The notes beneath the pieces are model-generated. The model saw only the letters and a program-made list of their open reading frames with translations. It did not search any database and had not been told where the DNA came from. Below, one piece after another: positions 25,864-35,200 of a DNA stretch of 64,000 nucleotides. The stretch is from Bacillaceae bacterium (lineage in GTDB: Bacteria > Bacillota > Bacilli > Bacillales > Alkalibacillaceae). The DNA lies in assembly GCA_017656265.1 (NCBI GenBank), contig JACDOD010000002.1, positions 62,001 to 126,000 on the forward strand, in the 5' to 3' direction. The translations under genes and the position numbers were made by a program. Each line of letters starts with the position of its first letter. Positions within the stretch are counted from its first letter, which is position 1.

Positions 25864-27231
25864 TCACCCCCTAATTTGTTCCTTTATGGAAAAACCATTA
25901 TTTTGTATGGTTTTTTTGTACCAATAGGCACTTTTCTTAGGAGTTCGTTTCAGAGAATTATAGTCGACATGTACAATACCAAAACGTTTATCATACCCAT
26001 AAGCCCATTCAAAATTGTCAAAAAGCGACCAAACATAATACCCTTTTAAATTGACACCGTGTTCAATGGCGCGATGACAAGCAGCTAAATGATCACGGAT
26101 ATAATTGAGACGATCGTCATCTACAACTTCTCCTTGTGGACTTACACGATCTTTAAATGCGGCCCCGTTTTCTGTGATGTAAAGCGGAATATTTCCATAG
26201 TCTTTCTTTAAACGAACCATAAGGTCATACAAACCATCAGCATGGACCTCCCAATTCATGTCTGTCACAGGTCTTCCCGTATTTACTGTGTCAAAGTCAA
26301 TTGGAGATGTATCTGCTTTCTTCCAATCTTTTAACACGAGTGAAGAATAGTAGTTAAACCCGAAGAAATCGATTGGCTGATTTACATTATTTATGTTATC
26401 TTCTCGTATTTCATCCGGTAAATACTCATTGTAGACAGCTAACATATCTTGAGGATACTGCCCTTTAAAGACAGGATCTAAGAACCAGCGATTCATAAAA
26501 CCGTCCCACTTCATCGCTGCATCAACCGCTTGTTCACTTTGTGGATCTGCAGGGTAGGATGGTGTCAAGTTCATGGTGATTCCAATCTCTCCATCTTTCG
26601 GTCCCAACTGTCTGAACGACTTCACAGCTTCCCCATGAGACAGGAGAACATGATGAGCGGCTGTTAGGAAGGAACTGAAGTTTTGAATTCCTGGTGCATG
26701 CTCTCCATTTCCATAACCTAAGTATGTAACCACCCATGGCTCATTATGGGTAATCCATTTTTTTACCACATCTCCAAGGTTTTCATAGAGATAAACTGAA
26801 AACTCATTAAAGTATTTCACAATGTCCCGGTTTTCCCAGCCACCCTTTTCTTGAAGAGCTTGGGGCATATCCCAGTGGTAAACCGTCAGCATCGGTTCAA
26901 TATTCATTTCCAACAATTTGTCGATGAGACGCTTGTAAAAATCTAACCCTTTCTCATTGAACTTTCCTGGTACATCCGAATATAATCTTGCCCAACTTGT
27001 AGAAAAACGGTATGAATGCAAGTTAAGCGCTTTCATTAATTCCACATCTTCACTGTAGCGATTGAAATGATCAATGGCAACATCTCCGTTATCCCCGTTA
27101 GCCACCTTGCCTGGAATGCGGCAAAAATGATCCCAAATTGAGTAAATTTTATTATCTCCAGTAGCTGTCCCTTCAATTTGGTACGAAGAAGTCGCAGCTC
27201 CCCAGACAAACCCTTTCGGAAATAGAAGCAT
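25864..27231 (-). CDS. Family GH1 beta-glucosidase
   Basis: This 455-residue protein is a full-length GH1 enzyme. N-terminal FPKGFVWGAATSSYQIEG is the family signature, the acid/base Glu is in THNEPWVV, the nucleophile Glu is in LYITENGAAF, and WSLFDNFEWAYGYDKRFG closes the active site. It has no phosphoglycosidase-specific context such as a PTS, and lies in an ABC operon, so it probably hydrolyses unphosphorylated beta-glucosides in the cytoplasm. It is the first gene after the promoter. The start is ATG with AAGGGGGAAG. Confidence 0.95.
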   Translation of the reverse strand: MLLFPKGFVWGAATSSYQIEGTATGDNKIYSIWDHFCRIPGKVANGDNGDVAIDHFNRYSEDVELMKALNLHSYRFSTSWARLYSDVPGKFNEKGLDFYKRLIDKLLEMNIEPMLTVYHWDMPQALQEKGGWENRDIVKYFNEFSVYLYENLGDVVKKWITHNEPWVVTYLGYGNGEHAPGIQNFSSFLTAAHHVLLSHGEAVKSFRQLGPKDGEIGITMNLTPSYPADPQSEQAVDAAMKWDGFMNRWFLDPVFKGQYPQDMLAVYNEYLPDEIREDNINNVNQPIDFFGFNYYSSLVLKDWKKADTSPIDFDTVNTGRPVTDMNWEVHADGLYDLMVRLKKDYGNIPLYITENGAAFKDRVSPQGEVVDDDRLNYIRDHLAACHRAIEHGVNLKGYYVWSLFDNFEWAYGYDKRFGIVHVDYNSLKRTPKKSAYWYKKTIQNNGFSIKEQIRG

Positions 27232-27254
27232 TTTCTTCCCCCTTCTAACTAAAA

Positions 27255-27295
27255 GTTTCGTTAAAAATATTTTTAAAATTCTATAAGTTTCGTAA
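27255..27295. promoter_or_regulatory. Two GTTTCGTWA motifs in the bgl leader
   Basis: GTTTCGTTAA at 27255-27264 and GTTTCGTAA at 27287-27295 lie in the transcribed leader. The same core occurs in the palindrome at 27410-27430. They have a central CG like many LacI-family sites. Confidence 0.4.
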
Positions 27296-27300
27296 CCTAA

Positions 27301-27329
27301 ATATAACTTAACTCACTCAGTAATGTCAA
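27301..27329 (-). promoter_or_regulatory. Sigma-A promoter of the bgl operon with embedded operator
   Basis: On the minus strand TTGACA (27329-27324), a 17-base spacer and TTATAT (27306-27301) form a near-consensus promoter. The spacer starts with TTACTGAGTGA, which is repeated inverted at 27368-27378. Confidence 0.75.
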
Positions 27330-27378
27330 TAACATTCTTGTTTTAAACGTGTTTCGAGATGGTTTTTTTACTGAGTGA
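27313..27378. promoter_or_regulatory. Paired 11-bp inverted operator sites at the bgl promoter
   Basis: TCACTCAGTAA at 27313-27323 and TTACTGAGTGA at 27368-27378 are exact inverted copies separated by 44 bases. One copy lies between -35 and -10, the other upstream, an arrangement typical of repression by looping. Confidence 0.55.
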
Positions 27379-27409
27379 TTCGTCCATAAACCTGCCAGGG
27401 TATTAAGAG

Positions 27410-27430
27410 TTTACGAAAAATTTTCGTAAA
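27410..27430. promoter_or_regulatory. Perfect palindrome upstream of the bgl operon
   Basis: TTTACGAAAA and TTTTCGTAAA are exact 10-bp arms around one central A. The site is about 80 bases upstream of the bgl -35. It contains the TTTCGTAA core seen in the leader. Confidence 0.5.
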
Positions 27431-27653
27431 TGTATAATTTTTTTCTCTTGTTAGAGGAAGAATATGTAGTTCTTTGTTTTCGAATATAAACCAATAATGA
27501 AAATCTTAAGTAACTCCTACTTTTCTCAAACGCTTATCCCTTATCTAAATAAGACTAATAGGTGGAGACTTTGTTTCTGTCCTTTGTAAAAGCACTTTCC
27601 CCCTTTATCAACAACTATAAAAAGTTTATAATAATATAGTAGAAATTTTAATT

Positions 27654-27682
27654 GTGACATACTATTAAAAAAGTGATATACT
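27654..27682 (+). promoter_or_regulatory. Promoter of mqo
   Basis: GTGACA at 27654-27659 and TATACT at 27677-27682 have a 17-base spacer. Confidence 0.55.
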
Positions 27683-27695
27683 ATATGAGATAGAA

Positions 27696-27730
27696 AAGGT
27701 GTGTTCCTGGGTTGCGCCTTGCTTTTTTTT
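27696..27730 (+). terminator. Terminator-like hairpin in the mqo leader
   Basis: AAGGTG pairs with CGCCTT (one G-U) around a 13-base loop and is followed by GC and eight T. It lies between the promoter and the mqo start, so it could attenuate transcription. Confidence 0.5.
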
Positions 27731-27793
27731 GTGACCAAAACTAAGCAAGAGCGTCTGTTCTCTCTTCAATAACAGACATAAAGGATGGTTAAT

Positions 27794-29296
27794 ATGAGCA
27801 GCGTACAGAATAAAACCGACATTATTTTAATTGGTGCCGGGATTATGAGTGCAACTTTAGGGTCATTGCTGAAAGAGCTAGCTCCTGACTGGGAAATTAA
27901 AGTGTTTGAGAAGCTTGGTCAGGCAGGAGAAGAGAGCTCGAACGAATGGAATAATGCGGGTACTGGACATTCTGCGTTGTGCGAACTGAACTATACACCA
28001 GAGAAACCTGACGGGTCCATTGATATTACCAAAGCGATCAGGGTTAATGAACAGTTCCAGATCTCGAGGCAGTTTTGGGCTTACTTGGTCAACAGCCAGC
28101 TGATCCGTAATCCGCGGGAATTTATTATGCCTTTGCCTCATATCAGCTTAGTACAGGGCAAGGATAATGTGGAATTTTTGAAAAAACGTTTCGAAGCACT
28201 TTCAGACAATCCCCTCTTTAAAGGAATGGAATTTTCTGATGACCCTGAAAAACTAAAGGAATGGATGCCGCTTATTATGAACGACCGGACATCAGATGAA
28301 CCGATTGCGGCAACCAAAATCGATTCTGGGACAGATGTTAACTTTGGTGCATTAACACGTATGCTGTTTGAGCACTTAGAGGAACAAAACGTCGCCGTCA
28401 ACTACAGGCATAGCGTTGAGGGCATGAAGCGTACTGATGATGGTCAGTGGGAAGTGAAAGTAAGAAATCTCGACAGCGGCAGCATTGAACGCCACATTGC
28501 CAGATTCGTATTTATCGGCGGCGGGGGCGGAAGTCTGCCATTGCTGCAAAAATCCGGAATACCTGAAGGAAAAGGGATTGGCGGCTTCCCGGTTAGCGGC
28601 CTGTTTATGGTATGTAACAATCCGGAAGTGGTTGAACAGCATTATGCAAAAGTGTACGGAAAAGCTAAGGTTGGTGCTCCTCCAATGTCTGTTCCGCATC
28701 TGGACACCAGATTTATTGATGGAAAACGGACTTTGCTGTTTGGACCATTTGCCGGCTTCTCGCCAAAATTCTTAAAAACAGGTTCTAATTTAGATCTGAT
28801 TAGTTCCATTAAACTTCATAATATCCTTACCATGCTGGCAGCTGGTGTGAAGAACCTTTCATTGACCAAATATTTGATTCAGCAAGTGATGTTGTCCAAA
28901 GAACAGCGTATGGAAGAGTTACGGGAGTTTATCCCGAACGCGAAAAGCGAAGATTGGGATATCGTCGTAGCAGGCCAGCGTGTTCAAGTCATTAAAGATA
29001 CAGAAGCTGGCGGCAAAGGAACTCTTCAATTCGGTACAGAAGTGGTCAGTTCCGAAGACGGCTCTGTCGCTGCGTTATTAGGTGCTTCTCCAGGTGCTTC
29101 TACAGCCGTACACGTAATGCTGGAGGTTATCGAAAAATGCTTCCCAGACCGTATGCCGGAATGGGAACCAAAAATTAAAGAAATGATTCCTTCCTATGGC
29201 GTGTCACTGGCTGAGAATCCGGAGCTGTTTGAAGAACTCCATACTTCAACAGCACTGGCTCTTGGACTGAACGAAAAAGAAGCGGTTCATAGTTAA
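27794..29296 (+). CDS. mqo: Malate:quinone oxidoreductase
   Basis: Mqo oxidises malate to oxaloacetate and passes electrons to the quinone pool at the membrane, replacing or supplementing malate dehydrogenase. The 500-residue protein has the N-terminal FAD-binding motif [17 protein letters not shown], the family segment [20 protein letters not shown] and the C-terminal [22 protein letters not shown] 27794 is preferred over 27785, because AAGGATGG then serves as the ribosome site and the N-terminus matches the family. It is preceded by a candidate attenuator and ends at a clear terminator, so it is a single-gene unit. Confidence 0.96.
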   Translation: MSSVQNKTDIILIGAGIMSATLGSLLKELAPDWEIKVFEKLGQAGEESSNEWNNAGTGHSALCELNYTPEKPDGSIDITKAIRVNEQFQISRQFWAYLVNSQLIRNPREFIMPLPHISLVQGKDNVEFLKKRFEALSDNPLFKGMEFSDDPEKLKEWMPLIMNDRTSDEPIAATKIDSGTDVNFGALTRMLFEHLEEQNVAVNYRHSVEGMKRTDDGQWEVKVRNLDSGSIERHIARFVFIGGGGGSLPLLQKSGIPEGKGIGGFPVSGLFMVCNNPEVVEQHYAKVYGKAKVGAPPMSVPHLDTRFIDGKRTLLFGPFAGFSPKFLKTGSNLDLISSIKLHNILTMLAAGVKNLSLTKYLIQQVMLSKEQRMEELREFIPNAKSEDWDIVVAGQRVQVIKDTEAGGKGTLQFGTEVVSSEDGSVAALLGASPGASTAVHVMLEVIEKCFPDRMPEWEPKIKEMIPSYGVSLAENPELFEELHTSTALALGLNEKEAVHS

Positions 29297-29313
29297 AAAT
29301 AGATATAGCATTG

Positions 29314-29352
29314 AACCTTCAATCCACTAACGGATTGAGGGTTCTTTTTTTT
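29314..29352 (+). terminator. Terminator after mqo
   Basis: AACCTTCAATCC pairs with GGATTGAGGGTT (one G-U) around a 6-base loop, followed by C and eight T. Confidence 0.92.
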
Positions 29353-29679
29353 ATAAAGGCTGCTTTCCCATAGATTGTTGCTATCTTGACCATACTGTAT
29401 GACCGTTTGTATATTAGGTTAATGAAAAAAAGGGTATGTCAAAAAGGGCATATACCACGTTTGACAATACATAAACGCTTAAAGATTGGATGGCTAGGTT
29501 TCAAGGTGTGGCAACTAAATATCTTGATAACTTCCTTTATTGGTTCCGATGGCTAGAAATAGGGAAAAACCTAGCATTTAAAAAAGAGTAGAACAAATGC
29601 TTATTTCAGCGTGTAAAAATCTAACGAGGTTCTATTGAGATGTTAAGAACAGCGTAGTTTTGATTAAGGGGATGTCAAT
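29353..29679. other. Intergenic region before the DUF3977 gene
   Basis: No gene is seen. A weak imperfect hairpin (GGGTATGTC with GGCATATACC, about 29430-29456) is the only structure noted. Confidence 0.4.
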
Positions 29680-29916
29680 TTGAAATTTATTGAATTTGGA
29701 ATAGGAAACAAATGGCTAATAAGAACGGAAACAGAATTAAGTGATGGCACTGAATTCGAGGAAAAAGGAATAGTAGGAACCTTAAAACCTCAGTCTTTAT
29801 ATTTAAGAGTTTGGATAGGGAAAACGGTTGTTATCTTGGACTCCAAAGAAGGCTTCAAAAAGACAAAAAAGAACCGAAACGAAATCAAAATAATACTCGG
29901 AATTAAGAGTCTTTAA
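29680..29916 (+). CDS. DUF3977 family protein
   Basis: This 78-residue protein begins MKFIEFGIGNKWLIRTETEL and contains DGTEFEEKGIVG and WIGKTVVILDSKEGFKK, which I recognise as the DUF3977 family of Bacillus cereus-group and related genomes. It has no membrane segment or known catalytic motif and looks like a small beta-rich domain with a basic tail. The function is unknown. The start is TTG 29680, 11 bases after AAGGGG. It has no obvious operon partner. Confidence 0.7.
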   Translation: MKFIEFGIGNKWLIRTETELSDGTEFEEKGIVGTLKPQSLYLRVWIGKTVVILDSKEGFKKTKKNRNEIKIILGIKSL

Positions 29917-30098
29917 TTTATTTGATGAAATGCAACAAACTTTACGAAGTTAGTTCAGCTTTGATGAGCGAAATCTATCTACGGAAGGGTAAAGTCAGAT
30001 AATGGATTATTTCGAATAGAAATATGTTAAGCTGTATGATATATATGCATATGGTGTGATTATATCCTTATTCATGTAATCTGGTTAGGGTGAGGAAA

Positions 30099-30623
30099 AT
30101 GAAAAACATACGATTAATAGCCGTGAAAAACATCCTTCTCATATTTTTATCCGTAGCTTTTATCATAAGTACACTGATGATCTTTCATGAAAAGAAGCAA
30201 GATAAAAGGCAATATGAGCATTTTTTAAACCGTTTTTATTTTCAATTAGACGATACCATTGCATCGCTGGAGTATGCATTGACCATCAAAGATCCGGAAA
30301 AACAGGAATTGTTGACTTCAGCCATGTATAAGATCGAAAAAAATTTAGAAGAAACACACCTGACCCTGGAAATGGGGGATTTGTTTTTAGACAAAAATAT
30401 CCGAACATCCGTCCACTATTTTATGAACAGGGGAATTCCCCTGTTTGCAAATGATGGAAAACTGACAGTCGAGGAGGAAGCGTTTCTGCTGAAAATGAAA
30501 GAGAATCTGGAATTTATCAGGCAAGGAATGTACTCAGAGGAAACCGGGCAGGAAGATCCAAACTTGAATGTAGATACGTTAAATGAACTAATCTCAGAAA
30601 TAGAGCGTTCGAGAGCAAGATGA
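30099..30623 (+). CDS. Hypothetical protein with N-terminal membrane anchor
   Basis: I do not recognise this 174-residue protein. It has one N-terminal hydrophobic helix (ILLIFLSVAFIISTLMIFH, about residues 12-30) with basic residues before it, so it is probably anchored with the rest outside. The rest is predicted helical (about 35-170), with a four-helix-bundle look like some sensor ectodomains but without a signalling domain. ATG 30099 lies behind GGTGAGG; a GTG at 30090 is an alternative start. A terminator follows, so it is monocistronic, upstream of a diguanylate cyclase. Confidence 0.75.
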   Translation: MKNIRLIAVKNILLIFLSVAFIISTLMIFHEKKQDKRQYEHFLNRFYFQLDDTIASLEYALTIKDPEKQELLTSAMYKIEKNLEETHLTLEMGDLFLDKNIRTSVHYFMNRGIPLFANDGKLTVEEEAFLLKMKENLEFIRQGMYSEETGQEDPNLNVDTLNELISEIERSRAR

Positions 30624-30650
30624 CTTACTCAGTTAAATAAACACTATAAA

Positions 30651-30684
30651 GCACGGGCTTTTAAATGCCGGTGTTTTTTATTTT
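30651..30684 (+). terminator. Terminator after the anchored hypothetical gene
   Basis: GCACGGGC pairs imperfectly with GCCGGTGT and is followed by TTTTTATTTT. Confidence 0.7.
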
Positions 30685-30843
30685 GTAAAAACAGATAAGA
30701 TCACTATTTTTTTCGAAACTGTGCAAATTGTATGAACATTGTCTTATAATGTAGAAAAATAGTATTAAGTTCTCATGTACATACCTTTTTTATGAAAAAA
30801 TAGATCAGGAGTGTGATGGGGAACTTTCTTCAGGGGGATAGGA

Positions 30844-32757
30844 ATGAAATTATTAAAAAGAAAGCTGACTAAAGGGGATTTTCATCCAACATTGATGCAA
30901 GGGGTTTTGGTCAGGATTTTTGTAACAGCCATAATCCTGGTAGCGCTGATATCTCTAGCATCCTATTTTTACGTGTACAATCAGGAGAAGGAAAAAAGGC
31001 TCGGGGAGCTTGAAGAATATGTTATGAACCGTGTGAAATCCGACAGTGTTATTTTTGAACTGGCAGAGGATAACCTGGAGGTTTTCAAGAAAGAGTTTCT
31101 CCGTCTTTATACCTCAGATGTTGAGGTTACAGAGGAGGATTTCTGGAATCTTTATTTTGTTGATGAAGAAGGCGCTACCCGAATGTATGAAGAACAATTC
31201 ACAGGTGTCTATACGGGTGATGGGGTCTATCGATACGGTATGTCCAGTTTTATCGGAAACAATCAGTCAGTAGATGACCCTGACTTTCAGAGGAGGCTGG
31301 TTTTGTCCTATCGTCTGCTTGCACAGCTAGGTCCGGCCTGGGTCAATCGGTTTGCAAACGTTCATGCTTCATTTCCCGAAAACGGGATTGTGCTTTTCTG
31401 GCCCGAGGTTCCATGGGGATTGAAAGCGAAAGCGGATCTGCCGATGAATGAACTCGGAGTGATTAGAGCTGTTTCACAGGAAGAGAACCCGGAGAGGAAG
31501 CCCCTGTGGACCGGGCTGTATTATGATGAAACGGCCGAAGAATGGATGATTACCTATGAAGTTCCTGTGGATTATGAAGGAAAACACTTAATCAATCCAA
31601 GCCATGATGTATACCTTACTGACATTATGGACCGGTTGATTTCTGAACATCCAGATGGAGGGTATAACTATATTATGAGAAAAGATGGGTATTTAATAGC
31701 CCATCCCAGTGGACCAACAGAGGAGCAAAAGTGGGTTGGTCAGTTATCATTAGAAAAGATTGACATTCCTTCTGTTATACGTGGATATAACCTAATAAAA
31801 GAAGGTGCGGATGAAGGGGAACACCCTGTTCATATTATTGAAAACCAGGTGGATAACAGTTATCTTGGAGTCGGAGAAATCAGTGGCCCGGAATGGTGGT
31901 TTGTGAGTGTTCTGCCTATGCAAGTCATCCAGGATGTTGCCCATCAAGCGGCACTTAGTTATTTTTTGCAGGGTATTTTTCTATTATTCGTTATGCTGGG
32001 TGTAGTCTATGTTGTAATTCGCTTTCAGGCCGAGACCCCGCTTAGGAAGCTGCGGTATGCAGCCGAAGTCATTGGGAACGGGGAATATGATAAAATTTCA
32101 AATCAGGACATTCCTCTTCCTCTGAAATTTAAAAATGAAATTGGGCTTTTAGCTAAAAGTTTTGTGGAAATGGCTACGAATATTGCAAACTCAAAAAGTC
32201 AACTTGAAAAAATTGTGGATGAACGCACACGGGAACTCGAAGCGGCTAATGCCCAACTGCAAAAGCTAAGTTATCTGGACGGGCTGACAGAAATCCGAAA
32301 TCGAAGGTCATTTGATATGGATATCAAAAATTGTTTTCAGAAGGCGAAGACTGAAAATGAAAGATTCTGTTTGATGCTAGCAGATGTAGATTTTTTTAAG
32401 TTATATAACGATGTGTACGGTCATGCTGAGGGAGATAAGGTTCTTAAGCAAATTTCCAGAGCTATTCAGGAGGTTATTGGCGATAAGGGCAGGGTCTATC
32501 GGTATGGAGGAGAGGAAATAGCAATATTATTGCGTAATTGTGATGCTGAAAAGGTCATAACCATAGGAGAGCATATCCTCAGTTATGTGCGATCACTTCA
32601 AATCCCCCATCAAGAAAGCAGGTACAAAATGGTTACTTTAAGCATAGGCGTCGCTCAATATACGGAAGATTATAACTCCCCAGAAGAACTCATTAAAGCG
32701 GCTGACCAAAAACTTTATCATTCAAAGGTTATGGGCAGAAATCAGTTGTCCATGTAA
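30844..32757 (+). CDS. Membrane diguanylate cyclase with extracytoplasmic sensor and HAMP
   Basis: The 637-residue protein has two membrane helices (about 22-44 and 373-393) around a large Cache-like sensor region, a HAMP domain (about 394-448), a short coiled coil (VDERTRELEAANAQLQKL) and a GGDEF domain (476-636) with active-site GGEEI at 555-559 and the metal-binding ADVDFFKLYND. GGEEF-type variants of this motif are usually active, so it probably makes cyclic-di-GMP in response to an external ligand. No RxxD inhibitory site is seen before the active site. The start is ATG with GGGGGATAGG. A GNAT gene follows by 23 bases. Confidence 0.92.
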   Translation: MKLLKRKLTKGDFHPTLMQGVLVRIFVTAIILVALISLASYFYVYNQEKEKRLGELEEYVMNRVKSDSVIFELAEDNLEVFKKEFLRLYTSDVEVTEEDFWNLYFVDEEGATRMYEEQFTGVYTGDGVYRYGMSSFIGNNQSVDDPDFQRRLVLSYRLLAQLGPAWVNRFANVHASFPENGIVLFWPEVPWGLKAKADLPMNELGVIRAVSQEENPERKPLWTGLYYDETAEEWMITYEVPVDYEGKHLINPSHDVYLTDIMDRLISEHPDGGYNYIMRKDGYLIAHPSGPTEEQKWVGQLSLEKIDIPSVIRGYNLIKEGADEGEHPVHIIENQVDNSYLGVGEISGPEWWFVSVLPMQVIQDVAHQAALSYFLQGIFLLFVMLGVVYVVIRFQAETPLRKLRYAAEVIGNGEYDKISNQDIPLPLKFKNEIGLLAKSFVEMATNIANSKSQLEKIVDERTRELEAANAQLQKLSYLDGLTEIRNRRSFDMDIKNCFQKAKTENERFCLMLADVDFFKLYNDVYGHAEGDKVLKQISRAIQEVIGDKGRVYRYGGEEIAILLRNCDAEKVITIGEHILSYVRSLQIPHQESRYKMVTLSIGVAQYTEDYNSPEELIKAADQKLYHSKVMGRNQLSM

Positions 32758-32780
32758 ATCCTTAGATTAGAGGTGAGTTC

Positions 32781-33665
32781 ATGCGCGTCAAAATATTAAC
32801 TGAAAACCGTGTTCAAGATTTTATCCAATACTGTAAAACATACAGAAGCGAAGTAGATGATTCATTTTTGGACGATGAAGAGCTGAAAAACTTTTCTCTG
32901 CATCATCATCCAACCTATGTTCTGCAGTCAGACAATGGGGAGCTAAAAGGCGTGGTATCTTTATTAGTCAACAGTAAGGAGAACATTGCCCGCTTCAGAA
33001 TTTTTCATGTGGAGACGAATGATATTTCAGATTATCAAAGATTGTTTCATGCTGTTTTGGAAGCCCATAAGGAACTTAAAAAAGTATATCTTTTTATTCC
33101 CATACATCATCAGGATATAGCTGATATATTTCAAAAAATGCAGTTCAAAACAGAAAGATATGCGTATCTATTAGAAAGGGATGATCAGCCGGTTCAGGAA
33201 CCTGCTTTTCCAGATGGCTTTAAACTGCGCGCCTTTCAATACGGGCAGGATGAATCCGTTTTTTGTGATGTACGGAATGCGGCTTTTAAGAATCAGATAG
33301 GTTTTGTGAAAATGACGCCTGAAACAGTAATGGAAATGAAGAACTGGAATGATCATGTGGATGATGGAATATTACTGTTGTATAATGGTCAGAAACCAGT
33401 TGGTGCGGTGAGGATCGGGCAGGAATTTTATAAGGAAGAATATTACACTCATATAGGATCGTTGTCTGTGGTTCCTGAGTATCAGGGAAAGGGACTGGGA
33501 AGAAACTTGCTGAGGGCGGCAGTTCTAAAAGGCAGAGAAATAGGAATGAAGAAGGCTGTTCTTTCTGTAGACAGTGATAATGAAAAGGCAGTTCAATTGT
33601 ACTTGCATGAAGGTTTTCAGGAAGTGCAGGGATATGTGTGCTTGTTTTTTAATTTAAACCAGTAA
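32781..33665 (+). CDS. GNAT family N-acetyltransferase (tandem-type)
   Basis: This 294-residue protein has a canonical C-terminal GNAT domain (about 150-292). Motif A is HIGSLSVVPEYQGKGLGRNL at about 220-239, followed by DSDNEKAVQLYLHEGFQEV. The N-terminal half (about 1-140) looks like a second, degenerate GNAT-like fold without a clear acetyl-CoA loop. The substrate is unknown. It starts 23 bases after the diguanylate cyclase with its own AGAGGTG site and may be co-transcribed. Confidence 0.88.
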   Translation: MRVKILTENRVQDFIQYCKTYRSEVDDSFLDDEELKNFSLHHHPTYVLQSDNGELKGVVSLLVNSKENIARFRIFHVETNDISDYQRLFHAVLEAHKELKKVYLFIPIHHQDIADIFQKMQFKTERYAYLLERDDQPVQEPAFPDGFKLRAFQYGQDESVFCDVRNAAFKNQIGFVKMTPETVMEMKNWNDHVDDGILLLYNGQKPVGAVRIGQEFYKEEYYTHIGSLSVVPEYQGKGLGRNLLRAAVLKGREIGMKKAVLSVDSDNEKAVQLYLHEGFQEVQGYVCLFFNLNQ

Positions 33666-33682
33666 AAGATTAAGGGTAAATG

Positions 33683-33724
33683 AAAAGGGCTGTCACTTTT
33701 ATTATGTGAACAGCCCCTTTTCTT
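33683..33724. terminator. Bidirectional terminator between convergent genes
   Basis: AAGGGCTGT-CAC and GTG-A-ACAGCCC form a stem with a 9-base loop, with CTTTTCTTTT on the plus side and TTTTCATTT on the minus side. Confidence 0.85.
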
Positions 33725-33739
33725 TTGCATATAGCAAAT

Positions 33740-34990
33740 TTAACTGGCCGTATAAGAGCCTGTATGATTGGTGCTAATCCGCTGTTTTTCCTTTTTATGA
33801 ATAATCGATGTCCCAACAAGATCCCCGGTTACGTTCAGTGAAGTACATCCCATGCCGACAAGAACATCAACGGCTGCCAGCAGGGCTACAGCTTCCATTG
33901 GCAGTCCGATCTGCGCAAATACGGTAGCGATCATGATCATTCCAGCCCCAGGTACTCCAGCTGTCCCAACTGAAGCGAGGGTGCCAACCAGCACAATCTG
34001 CAAGATGGATGGAAGGCTTAAAGGATCACCAATCAGGTTTGATGCAAATACGGCTGACACGGCAATCCGAATGGCGGCTCCATCCATATTTATAGTAGCT
34101 CCCATTGGCAGGCTGAAACCATATAAACTTTTGGACAGGCCGAGTTTTCGGGCAGCATTCAGTGTCAGCGGTAAAGTGCCGGAGCTGCTCTGGGTGACAA
34201 AGGCTGTGATCATAGGGGTACGGGCTTCACGGAAAAACTCGCCCGGGCGAATTTTGTTTACGACCATCAATAAGATATAGAGAGCAAGCTGTACCAGTAA
34301 GGCCATATAGAGAACAAGAATAAATTTCCCCAAAGAAAACAATGTGTCCATCCCCTGACTGCCAACCACTTTTGCCATAATGGCGAAAATCCCTATTGGA
34401 ACATATTGCAGAATGCCTTTCATCACCGTCAGTGTCACTTCATTCAGTGCATCAAAAAGTTTATAAAGGCGCTCACCTAAATCCTGATACTCTTCAGAAC
34501 CCCTCAGAAAAGAAATAGCGATGCCGAAGACAAGTGCCGTAAAAATCATTCCAAGCAGATTCATTTCCGTAAAAGCTGTCACGATATTGTCCGGAACAAT
34601 ATTCAGCAGCACTTGTACAACCCCGGGATTATCAGGTACTGCAACTTCCTCATTGCCGGATAGGGACATTCCCTTACCAGGGTTCAATAGTTTAGCAACC
34701 GATATTCCTACCAGAATTGCCAGAGCAGATGTAACCAGGTAATAGATGAAGACTTTCAAACCCATTCGCCCCAGGGTTCCGGGCTTCGTCTGATTCACAC
34801 CGACAATCAGCGTGAAGAAAATAAGCGGAATGATGATAAATTTTAGCAGACGCAGCAATAGGTCACCAAGGGGAGCAAGAACTGAAGTATGTTCACCAAA
34901 AATCATTCCTATCAGAATTCCTAGAACTAGAGCAGCCGTAATTTTTTTGATCAGGGATATATTTTTATATGTCTTCCATAATGAATACAT
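33740..34990 (-). CDS. Dicarboxylate/amino acid:cation symporter (DAACS, GltT/GltP type)
   Basis: This 416-residue carrier of the glutamate/aspartate/C4-dicarboxylate family has eight membrane helices and two re-entrant loops. The signature segments are the serine-rich AFVTQSSSGTLPLTLNAA hairpin (HP1), TINMDGAAI in TM7, and VGTAGVPGAGMIMIATVF (HP2) with SLNVTGDLVGTSI in TM8. It imports glutamate, aspartate or dicarboxylates with Na+ or H+; the exact substrate is not decided by the sequence. The start is ATG with GGAGGGTGATG. It stands alone, divergent from the SIMPL-domain gene. Confidence 0.95.
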   Translation of the reverse strand: MYSLWKTYKNISLIKKITAALVLGILIGMIFGEHTSVLAPLGDLLLRLLKFIIIPLIFFTLIVGVNQTKPGTLGRMGLKVFIYYLVTSALAILVGISVAKLLNPGKGMSLSGNEEVAVPDNPGVVQVLLNIVPDNIVTAFTEMNLLGMIFTALVFGIAISFLRGSEEYQDLGERLYKLFDALNEVTLTVMKGILQYVPIGIFAIMAKVVGSQGMDTLFSLGKFILVLYMALLVQLALYILLMVVNKIRPGEFFREARTPMITAFVTQSSSGTLPLTLNAARKLGLSKSLYGFSLPMGATINMDGAAIRIAVSAVFASNLIGDPLSLPSILQIVLVGTLASVGTAGVPGAGMIMIATVFAQIGLPMEAVALLAAVDVLVGMGCTSLNVTGDLVGTSIIHKKEKQRISTNHTGSYTAS

Positions 34991-35200
34991 GTCATCACCC
35001 TCCTGAAAAATAAACCTATAATTCCTATAAAAATACTATGAATACATGTTATAGATTATAAGATGTTTTTCTTTTTGTCAAAATCTATGTCCGTCATCTT
35101 TCAATATGTTTCAACGCTTCTTTTACTAAATCTAGGGACATGATGACCGTCTATGCATACGATAGAAGAGAATGAACTTTGCTTTATTAAGGATGTGATC

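Noticed and set aside
27541-27738. 65-codon leftward frame upstream of mqo
   Set aside because: It overlaps the mqo promoter and leader hairpin and has low-complexity composition.
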